Part shown: in pieces, positions 1 to 5,066 of the stretch
Numbering within the stretch: the first letter of the stretch is position 1
Layout of the letters: every line of letters begins with the position of its first letter
Origin: an uncultured Oribacterium sp.
GTDB taxonomy: Bacteria > Bacillota > Clostridia > Lachnospirales > Lachnospiraceae
NCBI GenBank assembly: GCA_938030845.1
Contig: CALHIC010000306.1
Location: 1 to 5,066, forward strand
Length of the DNA: 5,066 nt
Direction of reading: 5' to 3'
Program-made: the position numbers and the translations under genes
Notes under the pieces: generated by a model
Database searches by the model: none
What the model saw: the letters and a program-made list of their open reading frames with translations, nothing else
What the model was told of the DNA's origin: nothing

Positions 1-1
1 G

Positions 2-292
2 GATAACGGACGAAAATATGCGGATAAACCCTCTACCCTCTTTGTAAAGCTTTACAGAGAAAAAAATATGGCCATCCTTTCTGTAGACTCTGCGGGAAGA
101 AGCCTAAGTAAAGAAGAATTTGAAAAGATATTTTCCCGCTTTACCCGACTGGATGAGGCCAGAAGCCAAAGCGAAAGCTTCGGTTTGGGACTATCCATCG
201 CTAAGGAAATCTCCACCAACCACAAGGGGAAAATCTATGGCTACGGAAAGAATGGCAGGAATTGCTTCGTCCTTGCCCTCCCCTTACAGTAA
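2..292 (+). CDS. Sensor histidine kinase, C-terminal ATP-binding domain (5' partial)
   Basis: This is the end of a two-component sensor kinase, which would autophosphorylate a histidine from ATP and pass the phosphate to a response regulator. The reading frame is open from base 2 with no in-frame stop, so the gene starts off the window; the in-frame ATG at 68 lies inside the domain and is not the true start. Visible in order are the end of the N box (DNGRKYA, bases 2-22), a G1-box region (VDSAGRS), the F box (EKIFSRFTRLD) and a clear G2 box (FGLGLSIAKEI), followed by a typical end (HKGKIYGYGKNG...FVLALPLQ). The G1 box is degenerate: aligned to the usual (D/N)xGxG it reads SAGRS, losing the acidic/amide residue and the second glycine. 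Similar weak G1 boxes occur in some clostridial kinases, so it may still be active. The sensor region and partner regulator are not visible. The gene converges on the asparaginase gene. Confidence 0.9.
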   Translation, partial: DNGRKYADKPSTLFVKLYREKNMAILSVDSAGRSLSKEEFEKIFSRFTRLDEARSQSESFGLGLSIAKEISTNHKGKIYGYGKNGRNCFVLALPLQ

Positions 293-296
293 AGAA

Positions 297-509
297 AATA
301 GGATGTGAAGTAAAAGAGATTTCTAAACTTGCTTTCATGCAAAATAGCTTCGCTGCAGGGGTAATCTGAGCCCGCGGGCACTTACGAAAAACGACTGGAA
401 GGAAGTTTTTCGCTTAGTACCCCTGCGTAGGCGAGGTTAGCGAGAGCGTGCCCCAAAGCGAAGCTGTTTTGTCGGAAAGCAAAGTAAAAATTTCACTTCA
501 CATCCTATT
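297..509. repeat. 213-base imperfect palindromic intergenic element with 15-base terminal inverted repeats
   Basis: The outer ends are perfect 15-base inverted repeats (AATAGGATGTGAAGT at 297-311; its complement at 495-509). Inside, matched arms continue: TTGCTTTC (329-336) with GAAAGCAA (475-482); AAAATAGCTTCGCT (341-354) with AGCGAAGCTGTTTT (457-470, one G-T wobble); GCAGGGGTA (355-363) with TACCCCTGC (418-426); and a central hairpin CGAAAAAC (385-392) / GTTTTTCG (405-412) with a 12-base loop. A perfect palindrome GCCCGCGGGC lies at 370-379. The 427-456 segment has no partner on the opposite arm and forms a side branch. No credible ORF lies within it. The size, terminal repeats and TA at both inner ends (299-300, 506-507) resemble a MITE or other dispersed intergenic element; a structured RNA or large terminator is the alternative. 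Whether it is repeated elsewhere cannot be seen here. Confidence 0.85.
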
Positions 510-520
510 ATTATTTTTGT
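297..520. terminator. Possible bidirectional transcription terminator formed by the palindrome and its T-rich flanks
   Basis: The palindrome sits between the convergent stops of the kinase gene (292) and the asparaginase gene (552). Read on the plus strand it is followed by a T-rich run ending in TTTTTGT (about 506-520). Read on the minus strand it is followed by CTATTTTCTTTAC (about 305-289). A stem with a T-rich tail in both directions is what a bidirectional terminator would need. The stem is far larger than a normal intrinsic terminator, and its base carries a mismatched stretch (312-328 against 483-494), so this role is inferred and could be secondary. No cleaner terminator is visible for either gene. 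Confidence 0.35.
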
Positions 521-551
521 ATGGTAAAGTAGCAAGGAAAAGCAATTCCTG

Positions 552-1559
552 CTATTGCACCGCACAGAGAATATCGTTGTTGATGGTGGTGTAGAACTCC
601 TTCTTTAGGCTTGGATAATCTCCCTTATACTTTGCCATTAGGTACATTAACTTGGTAATGGTGGCTTCCAAGGTCATATCATAGGCTTCCAAAAGCTGGA
701 AGTCTTTTTTGATTTTCTGTCCTACCTGATAGATTTCCATGTTGGAGCCCTCATTTACCACCTGAGTGGCCATAACAATGATTTTTCCTTTTTTCTGCCA
801 CTTCTCCATTTCCTTATAAAAGACTTCCTGCATACTTTCCGGAATACCGCCTACACCGAAGCTTTCCATAACAATGCAATCATAATTTTCAAAAAGGTAG
901 GAAAGCATTTCCGGTCTGGTTCCGGGAATCAGCTTTAGAACACAGATGGAATCATCCAAATCCAAATGGAATTCCACTGCCTCTCTCAGGGGCAGGTAGG
1001 GGATATATCGAATGATTCTGCCGTCCTGCATTCTTGCCAAGGTAGGGAAATTCACACTTTGGAAGGCATGAAAGGAACGGGCCATCATCTTCTTCGCTCT
1101 GGTGCCGGAAATCACATTGCCGTTAAAGAGAAGAACTACATTTTCCGAATAAGGGTCACAGGCGTAGCGCACGCTGTCCAGAAGATTCATCTTGGCATCG
1201 GTACTGTCCTGATTAATGGGTTTTTGAGAACCGGTGATGACAATGGGCTTTCTGGAATACTGCACCATGTAGCTTAACGCCGCCGAGGTATAAGCCATGG
1301 TATCCGTGCCGTGTAAAACCACAAAACCGTCATAACGGTCATAGTTTTTTTGAATACAAGCCCCCATCTCCCGCCAGATCTTGGGCTGCATATTGGTGGA
1401 ATCCACATTGCAAAGCTGAACAATGGAAAGCTCGGCAATTTTCTGTAGCTCCGGCACAAAGGCAATGATTTCCTCTGCACTAAGAGCCGGACTTAGTCCC
1501 TCCTCCGTTTGCTTGGAAGCTATCGTTCCTCCTGTGGCAATTAGCAATACCTTTTTCAC
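552..1559 (-). CDS. ansA: Type I (cytoplasmic) L-asparaginase, AnsA-like
   Basis: It hydrolyses L-asparagine to L-aspartate and ammonia. At 335 residues it has the usual length for the bacterial cytoplasmic family, and no signal peptide is present. The first signature, ATGGTIAS (residues 8-15), supplies the nucleophile Thr12. The second, HGTDTMAYT (83-91), supplies Thr85-Asp86. A substrate-site segment DSTNM lies at 53-57, and the lysine of the second catalytic triad is probably Lys157 in GTRAKK (152-157), by alignment from memory with the E. coli AnsA RTTK region. The start is GTG at 1559: residues 2-12 form the first strand leading to the nucleophile, so a later start would destroy the enzyme. 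The GTG overlaps the nudC stop by four bases (GTGA), with AAGGAG six bases upstream, which points to translational coupling and co-transcription. It is the last gene of the minus-strand run. Specificity (asparagine alone or also glutamine) cannot be read from the sequence. Confidence 0.93.
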   Translation of the reverse strand: MKKVLLIATGGTIASKQTEEGLSPALSAEEIIAFVPELQKIAELSIVQLCNVDSTNMQPKIWREMGACIQKNYDRYDGFVVLHGTDTMAYTSAALSYMVQYSRKPIVITGSQKPINQDSTDAKMNLLDSVRYACDPYSENVVLLFNGNVISGTRAKKMMARSFHAFQSVNFPTLARMQDGRIIRYIPYLPLREAVEFHLDLDDSICVLKLIPGTRPEMLSYLFENYDCIVMESFGVGGIPESMQEVFYKEMEKWQKKGKIIVMATQVVNEGSNMEIYQVGQKIKKDFQLLEAYDMTLEATITKLMYLMAKYKGDYPSLKKEFYTTINNDILCAVQ

Positions 1560-2557
1560 CCGTTTCTCCTTCCCTCTTTAAAAGTCCGCATCATCTCATT
1601 GGTTAAGCTGAAATCATTTCCCTGTAACTCCAGCTCCTCCCGACTGAGCCACAGCGCTTCGGAAAGTTCTTCCTCATCTCGGACAATCTGAACCTCTCCC
1701 GTTTTCGTAAAAGAAGCCTTTTCCTCATCCACTTTGGCAAAATATCCCAAGAGCAAGTCGTCCGCCATTCCCCAGGGCTGGGATTTATAATACTTTAGCT
1801 CCTTAATGGGAACACCGGTTTCTTCCATAGCCTCCCGAATCGCCGCTTCCTCCCCAGTCTCCCCAATCTCGATAAAGCCTGCCACAAGGGCGGGCAGGTA
1901 GCTTAATCTGTTAGCGTATCTTGTGCAAAGGATTTTCTCCTTATGAATGATTCCCACAATAACCGCCGGCATAATCTTCGGATAGAAGACCTCCTGACAG
2001 TTGGGACAACGCATAGCTCTTTCTTTTTTGTCCTTCTCCGTCTTAGTGCCGCAGACGCCGCAATAACGGTGCTTTTGGTAAAAATGAAAGAGATGCATCC
2101 CTGTATTGGCCAAAAAGAGCAGAGACTTCGGTCCCTTAAACTCTCGTCGCAGCTCTTCCAAAGAAAGGTATTCTCCGAATTCCACGATATCTTTCAGCAA
2201 ATAATAGTCCTGCCCGTCCAGGGAAAAAAGGTAGGTAAAGGACTTTCTCCAGTCATTTCCCATGGCCTGCTGCTCTCCCTTTCGGGATAAAGCATTTTCC
2301 TGTACTTCCTCTTTTTCCTTGGGAAAAGAAGCTAAATACTCTTTGATTTTATAAAAGGAAAAGCCCTCTCCCTCCGGACATCTTAGGCTTAAACCGTCTC
2401 CGCTCATGATAGCATCTGAAGGATCCACCTTTTTTCCGGACTCTCTTTTTACCAAAACCGACTTTCCCGAAAAGGAAAGGAAAAAATCCTCCTTTCCGGG
2501 CTTTTTTTCCGGATGATATTGATTTTGAAAATGATGTTGTCCCAGGTCTTGAATCAT
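1556..2557 (-). CDS. nudC: NudC-like NAD(H) diphosphatase (zinc-ribbon Nudix hydrolase)
   Basis: NudC family enzymes split NAD(H) into NMN(H) and AMP, and in other bacteria also remove NAD caps from RNA 5' ends. The 333-residue protein has a poorly conserved N-terminal domain (1 to about 155). A zinc ribbon follows with Cys166, Cys169, Cys184 and Cys187 (CGVCG...CPNC). The Nudix fold contains a complete Nudix box at 227-249: G, E233, R241-E242, E245-E246 and G248. The SQPW signature just after it (259-262) distinguishes NudC from other Nudix enzymes. After SQPW the sequence is GMADD rather than the usual phenylalanine/proline-rich continuation, so substrate preference is less certain than family. 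It is longer than E. coli NudC (about 257 residues), mainly because of a lysine/glutamate-rich N-terminal half. The ATG start has GAAAGGA nine bases upstream. It lies 49 bases after ispD and overlaps the asparaginase start by four bases. Confidence 0.92.
   Translation of the reverse strand: MIQDLGQHHFQNQYHPEKKPGKEDFFLSFSGKSVLVKRESGKKVDPSDAIMSGDGLSLRCPEGEGFSFYKIKEYLASFPKEKEEVQENALSRKGEQQAMGNDWRKSFTYLFSLDGQDYYLLKDIVEFGEYLSLEELRREFKGPKSLLFLANTGMHLFHFYQKHRYCGVCGTKTEKDKKERAMRCPNCQEVFYPKIMPAVIVGIIHKEKILCTRYANRLSYLPALVAGFIEIGETGEEAAIREAMEETGVPIKELKYYKSQPWGMADDLLLGYFAKVDEEKASFTKTGEVQIVRDEEELSEALWLSREELELQGNDFSLTNEMMRTFKEGRRNG
1566..1571 (-). promoter_or_regulatory. Ribosome binding site supporting the GTG start of the asparaginase gene
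   Basis: AAGGAG on the minus strand lies six bases before GTG at 1559 and inside the last codons of nudC. This near-consensus site at ideal spacing supports the non-ATG start and means ribosomes finishing nudC would be positioned to reinitiate. Confidence 0.75.
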
Positions 2558-2606
2558 CTGGCTTTATCCTTTCTTACGCTATTGCCTGATTGAAAACGAT
2601 TTCATC

Positions 2607-3482
2607 TTATTGTTTAGAATGCTCTTCCAAAAATTTTAGGTAAATCAAATCTTCAGGCACTGTAATCTTTTGGTTCTGCCCTTCTCCTAAAACCAGATAG
2701 GGCTGTTCCTGCGTAAAGGCTTCCACCATCATGGCGTCATCCGTAATGCTTAGCCCCTCCTCTTTCTTCTCTAAGAAAGTTTTATAGGCTTCCCAAAGTA
2801 AGGTAAAGGAAAAGGCTTGAGGAGTCTGAATCCGATAAAGACTGCTTCTATCCACGCTTTCCTGCACAATGCCCTTCTCCACTCGCTTTATGGTATCCGT
2901 TACCGGAAGCCCCGGGATTACCGCCCCATAAGACTTTCTTGCCTGATAGATTCTTTCACATAAGTCTAAACTGAAGCAGGGCCGTGCCCCGTCATGGATA
3001 AAAAGAGAGAGCTCGTTTTGAAGATTTTTGCTTTCTCCATGCTTTATCTCCTGCTCTTTTTTATGCTCTTTTTTATGCTTTTCGCTATTCGATTCCCTAT
3101 TTTTCAAAAATTCCAAGGCGGAGTAAACAGACCAGTAGCGCTCTGCTCCCCCCTCAATCAGGGAAACTACTATGCCTTCCTGTGTAAGCGGAGAAAATGA
3201 AGCAGCGAGCTCCTCTTTACATTGTGCGGATTCTCCTTCTAAGAACCGAAGCCCCAGCTCTTCCCGCCATTGCTTAAGTTCCCCTTCCACTCTTTCTTTA
3301 TCTTCCTTGGAAAGAATCAAAAGAATTTCTTTGCACCGATCCCAGCCGCAAAACTTTTGCAGGGCGGAATAATACAAGGGCTTTCCATGAAAGGGCAGAA
3401 ACTGCTTTTTTTCCTTGCATCCCATACGGCTGCCTTTTCCGGCCATCAGAAGGATGACGGTAATTTCTCTTTGATTTGGCAT
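2607..3482 (-). CDS. ispD: 2-C-methyl-D-erythritol 4-phosphate cytidylyltransferase (IspD) with unusual insertions
   Basis: IspD transfers CMP from CTP to methylerythritol 4-phosphate in the MEP isoprenoid pathway in the cytoplasm. Motifs in order: AGKGSRMG (14-21) and KKQFL (25-29), the CTP-binding loop; GGAERYWSV (111-119); HDGARP (163-168, usually HDAARP); TDTIKRV (195-201); IQTPQAF (218-224); ITDDA (246-250); KITVPEDL (272-279). All core positions are present, so it should be active. At 291 residues it is about 55 longer than typical (about 230-240). The excess lies around residues 83-103 and in a lysine/glutamate-rich stretch at about 128-157, between the SV helix and the HDGARP strand. 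Residues 132-148 of that stretch are a degenerate tetrapeptide repeat (EKH/KKEH/KKEQ/EIKH) encoded by a 12-base tandem array. The ATG start has GGAGG five bases upstream. There is no fused or adjacent ispF in the window. Confidence 0.93.
   Translation of the reverse strand: MPNQREITVILLMAGKGSRMGCKEKKQFLPFHGKPLYYSALQKFCGWDRCKEILLILSKEDKERVEGELKQWREELGLRFLEGESAQCKEELAASFSPLTQEGIVVSLIEGGAERYWSVYSALEFLKNRESNSEKHKKEHKKEQEIKHGESKNLQNELSLFIHDGARPCFSLDLCERIYQARKSYGAVIPGLPVTDTIKRVEKGIVQESVDRSSLYRIQTPQAFSFTLLWEAYKTFLEKKEEGLSITDDAMMVEAFTQEQPYLVLGEGQNQKITVPEDLIYLKFLEEHSKQ
3040..3087. repeat. 12-base tandem repeat inside ispD
   Basis: Four consecutive 12-base units begin with TGCT: 3040-3051 (TGCTTTATCTCC), 3052-3063 and 3064-3075 (both TGCTCTTTTTTA, identical) and 3076-3087 (TGCTTTTCGCTA). 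The two central copies are exact and the outer two degenerate. Because 12 is a multiple of three, gain or loss of a unit keeps the ispD frame and adds or removes four residues. The position matches the charged insertion at IspD residues 132-148. Confidence 0.8.
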
Positions 3483-3536
3483 TCTTCCCTCCCATGCTCC
3501 TTTCCGTTCAGCTCCAAGGTTTTTCTATTCCGAATA

Positions 3537-3542
3537 ATTATA
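3537..3542 (-). promoter_or_regulatory. Candidate -10 element (TATAAT) upstream of ispD
   Basis: A perfect TATAAT on the minus strand lies 54 bases before the ispD ATG, in the 130-base tsaD-ispD gap, the only long gap in the operon. It would give ispD-nudC-ansA an internal promoter. Against this, the hexamer 16-18 bases upstream falls in the tandem repeat and is A/G-rich (AAAAGA), a poor -35, and no extended TG motif precedes it. Confidence 0.35.
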
Positions 3543-3543
3543 T

Positions 3544-3590
3544 GCGTTCTTTTCTGCATTCTTTTCTGCGTTCTTTTCTGCACTCTTTTA
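3544..3590. repeat. 12-base tandem repeat abutting the candidate ispD promoter
   Basis: Units start at 3544 (GCGTTCTTTTCT), 3556 (GCATTCTTTTCT), 3568 (GCGTTCTTTTCT) and 3580 (GCACTCTTTTA, 11 bases). The first three differ at one base only. On the minus strand the array reads as repeated GCAGAAAAGAAC-like units directly upstream of TATAAT at 3542-3537. The rest of the 3483-3612 gap holds the ispD ribosome binding site (GGAGG, 3488-3492) and no recognised gene. Confidence 0.85.
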
Positions 3591-3612
3591 GCGCCGGAAT
3601 TCCTTCTATGCT

Positions 3613-4629
3613 CTAGCCTTCCGTTAAAGCTAAGGAAGGATAAGCATTTAAAGAAGCCTCCCCTCGTTTTCCTGCCTGATAATCATAGTAGGCTGCCGCC
3701 GCAATCATGGCTGCATTGTCCGTGCATAGCACAGGGCTTGGGCAGTAAAAGCTTAAGCCGTGGGCCTTCGCCTTCTCCTCCAGCTTCCTTCGCAGACAAC
3801 CGTTTGCGGAAACGCCTCCCGCCACCGCCATTTTGGATACCCCTAAATCCAGAGCAAGCTGTAGACATTTTTCTGCCAAGTCCTCACAGACTCCCTCCTG
3901 AAAAGAGGCACAAAGGTCTGCCACCCTGATTTCTTCTCCCAACATTTTCTTATGGTTTAACTCATTTAAAACCGCAGATTTCACACCGGAGAAGCTAAAG
4001 TCATAGGGCGTATCCAGTTTTGCTTTGGGAAAATGATAGGCAAAGGGGTCTCCTTCCTTCGCACTCTGCTCCAGCTTCGGGCCTCCCGGATATCCCAGTC
4101 CCACGGCTCTGGCAATCTTGTCGAAGGCTTCTCCCGCCGCATCATCTCTGGTTCTTCCATAGATTTTGATTTTTCCATAGTCCTCCACATATAGCAGATG
4201 GCTGTGGCCACCGCTTGCCACCAGGCAAACATAGGGAGGAACGCAATCCTGATGAGCAAGATAATTTGCCGCAATATGTCCTTCAATGTGATGTACCGGA
4301 ATCAAGGGCTTCTGAATGGCGTAGGCCAGAGCCTTGGCTTCGGAAACCCCCACCAAAAGAGAACCTACCAGTCCGGGACCGTAGGTTACCGCCACCGCCG
4401 TAAGATCGGAAAAGCTTTTTCCCGCCTCTTCCATGGCCAGACGAATCACCTCATCAATCTTTTCCAAATGATTGCGGGAAGCAATCTCCGGCACTACCCC
4501 TCCAAACTCTGCGTGAAGAGCCACCTGAGAGGAAATCACATTGGAAAGCACTTCCTTTCCGTTCTTTACCACTGCCGCTGCGGTTTCATCACAGCTGCTT
4601 TCGATTCCCAGAATCAAAACATCTTCCAT
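3613..4629 (-). CDS. tsaD: tRNA N6-adenosine threonylcarbamoyltransferase TsaD
   Basis: TsaD (formerly Gcp/YgjD) transfers the threonylcarbamoyl group to A37 of tRNAs that read ANN codons, making t6A, working with TsaB, TsaE and TsaC/Sua5. The protein is full length (338 residues). It shows the N-terminal ASKHA phosphate motif ([13 protein letters not shown], 8-20), the family signature region around [14 protein letters not shown] (81-94), the metal-binding HHIEGH (113-118, with His114 and His118 as the HxxxH pair), ASGGHSHLL (138-146), [10 protein letters not shown] (162-171), [10 protein letters not shown] (271-280) and the metal-ligand Asp304 in CTDNAAM. No key residue is missing. The ATG start gives the normal N-terminus; only a weak AAAGAG-like site lies about nine bases upstream. 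It sits 43 bases after rnz, another tRNA-processing gene. Partners tsaB and tsaE are not in the window. Confidence 0.97.
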   Translation of the reverse strand: MEDVLILGIESSCDETAAAVVKNGKEVLSNVISSQVALHAEFGGVVPEIASRNHLEKIDEVIRLAMEEAGKSFSDLTAVAVTYGPGLVGSLLVGVSEAKALAYAIQKPLIPVHHIEGHIAANYLAHQDCVPPYVCLVASGGHSHLLYVEDYGKIKIYGRTRDDAAGEAFDKIARAVGLGYPGGPKLEQSAKEGDPFAYHFPKAKLDTPYDFSFSGVKSAVLNELNHKKMLGEEIRVADLCASFQEGVCEDLAEKCLQLALDLGVSKMAVAGGVSANGCLRRKLEEKAKAHGLSFYCPSPVLCTDNAAMIAAAAYYDYQAGKRGEASLNAYPSLALTEG

Positions 4630-4633
4630 AAAA

Positions 4634-4672
4634 CTGTACTCTTTCTTTCTGTACTCTTTTTATACTCTTTCT
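4634..4672. repeat. Imperfect TACTCTTT repeats in the rnz-tsaD gap
   Basis: TACTCTTT occurs at 4637, 4652 and 4663; the first two copies are preceded by CTG. The spacing is uneven (15 then 11 bases), so this is a degenerate array. On the minus strand it gives a purine-rich leader (AAGAGTACAG) in front of tsaD that replaces a strong ribosome binding site. Confidence 0.5.
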
Positions 4673-5066
4673 CTATTCCTCTTCTTCAAAGGAAATGTCC
4701 TTGCTCCAAGCATCTCTGGCGAATTTCACCGGAAAAATATGGCTGAACTTATCCTTATACTGCTCCGGATAAACCTCCGAAGGAGAATAGTGCGTAAGCC
4801 ACATTTCTCTGGGCTGAGCTTCCCGTCCTAAGATGGCTGCCTCTTCCATAGTCATGTGCTTATGCTTCTTGGCATTGGAGAGCTTGTCCTCCTCCCCATA
4901 CATTCCTTCACAGATAAACAAATCCACATCCTTCGCCTTTTCGGCTATCCTTGGAATCGGTCTGGTATCGGTACAATAGACCACGGAAATCCCTCGCCTT
5001 GCCTCTCCCATAACCATATCCGGAGTGTAGATAACGCCCTCTTCTTCTATGCTTTCGCCATGCTGC
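4673..5066 (-). CDS. rnz: Ribonuclease Z, C-terminal part (5' partial)
   Basis: RNase Z is the metallo-beta-lactamase-fold endonuclease that trims the 3' trailer of tRNA precursors. The frame stays open through the right edge (preceding residues read QHGESIEEEGVIYTPD), so the ATG at 5017 is internal and the start lies outside. Seen in order: VVYCTDTRP, the strand carrying the metal-bridging aspartate; DLFICEGMYGEED; KHKHMTMEEAA, where the histidine after the KHK run fits the conserved HMT motif; and MWLTHYSPSE, with the late metal-ligand histidine. The end is acidic (FEEEE). These motifs are characteristic of RNase Z/ElaC rather than other metallo-beta-lactamases. The N-terminal HxHxDH motif and substrate-binding arm are off the window. 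It appears to be the upstream gene of the tsaD run; both genes act in tRNA maturation. Confidence 0.93.
   Translation of the reverse strand, partial: QHGESIEEEGVIYTPDMVMGEARRGISVVYCTDTRPIPRIAEKAKDVDLFICEGMYGEEDKLSNAKKHKHMTMEEAAILGREAQPREMWLTHYSPSEVYPEQYKDKFSHIFPVKFARDAWSKDISFEEEE

Noticed and set aside
68..70. ATG as the start of a small stand-alone protein
   Set aside because: The same frame is open upstream to the window edge and encodes the conserved N-box residues DNGRKYA, so the ATG is internal to the kinase.
120..308. 62-codon plus-strand frame overlapping the kinase
   Set aside because: It is out of frame with the clear histidine kinase domain; composition and lack of motifs mark it as a shadow.
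297..509. CRISPR array or tRNA gene in the intergenic region
   Set aside because: The repeats are inverted and nested rather than direct repeats with spacers, and no cloverleaf with a conserved T-loop sequence is present.
531..553. Small hairpin (AGCAAGGAA / TTCCTGCT) at the asparaginase stop
   Set aside because: The stem is short with a bulge and, on the minus strand, is followed by ACTTTACC rather than a T run, so it is not a convincing intrinsic terminator.
966..1277. 103-codon plus-strand open frame inside the asparaginase gene
   Set aside because: It is antisense to a clear enzyme gene and lacks a family match or a convincing ribosome binding site.
1943..2290. 115-codon plus-strand open frame inside nudC
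   Set aside because: It is antisense to the zinc ribbon and upstream coding region of nudC, with no recognisable features.
3270..3929. 219-codon open frame on the plus strand across ispD, the gap and tsaD
   Set aside because: It lies antisense to two well-recognised genes, resembles no family, and its repeated CVLF/CILF stretch is just the translation of the tandem repeat. It is a shadow frame.
4659..4664. TATAAA on the minus strand before tsaD
   Set aside because: It falls in a purine-rich degenerate repeat with no -35-like hexamer at proper spacing; co-transcription from rnz is simpler.
4198..4746. 182-codon plus-strand open frame over tsaD and the rnz end
   Set aside because: It is antisense to the strongly conserved tsaD coding sequence, with no recognisable motif.

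Overview
The window looks like a piece of a Clostridia chromosome, most likely Lachnospiraceae. That placement is an inference from protein flavour and gene style: a zinc-ribbon NudC, a type I asparaginase and lysine/glutamate-rich proteins with strong purine-rich ribosome binding sites. It was not checked by any search. Nothing indicates a phage, plasmid or defence island. The protein-coding content is mostly housekeeping.

Layout: (a) 2-292, plus strand: the C-terminal end of a sensor histidine kinase whose start lies off the left edge. (b) 293-551: a 259-base gap between convergent genes, almost filled by a 213-base imperfect palindrome (297-509) with 15-base perfect terminal inverted repeats, several further matched arm segments and an internal hairpin. 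(c) 552-5066, minus strand: five co-directional genes. In transcription order they are ribonuclease Z (rnz, 5' end off the right edge), tsaD (tRNA t6A37 synthesis), ispD (MEP isoprenoid pathway), a NudC-like NAD(H) diphosphatase and a type I L-asparaginase. The gaps are 43, 130 and 49 bases, followed by a 4-base overlap (stop TGA inside GTGA), so nudC and the asparaginase gene are probably translationally coupled.

Functions: rnz and tsaD both serve tRNA maturation, ispD serves isoprenoid precursor supply, and NudC and asparaginase touch NAD and aspartate metabolism. They look like a run of housekeeping genes rather than one pathway. The 130-base gap before ispD contains a perfect TATAAT, so ispD-nudC-ansA may have their own promoter.

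The parts most worth a second look are not whole genes. They are the large palindromic element at 297-509, two 12-base-period tandem arrays with related units (one abutting the TATAAT upstream of ispD at 3544-3590, one inside ispD at 3040-3087 encoding a charged tetrapeptide-repeat insertion), and sequence deviations in the kinase G1 box and the NudC signature.
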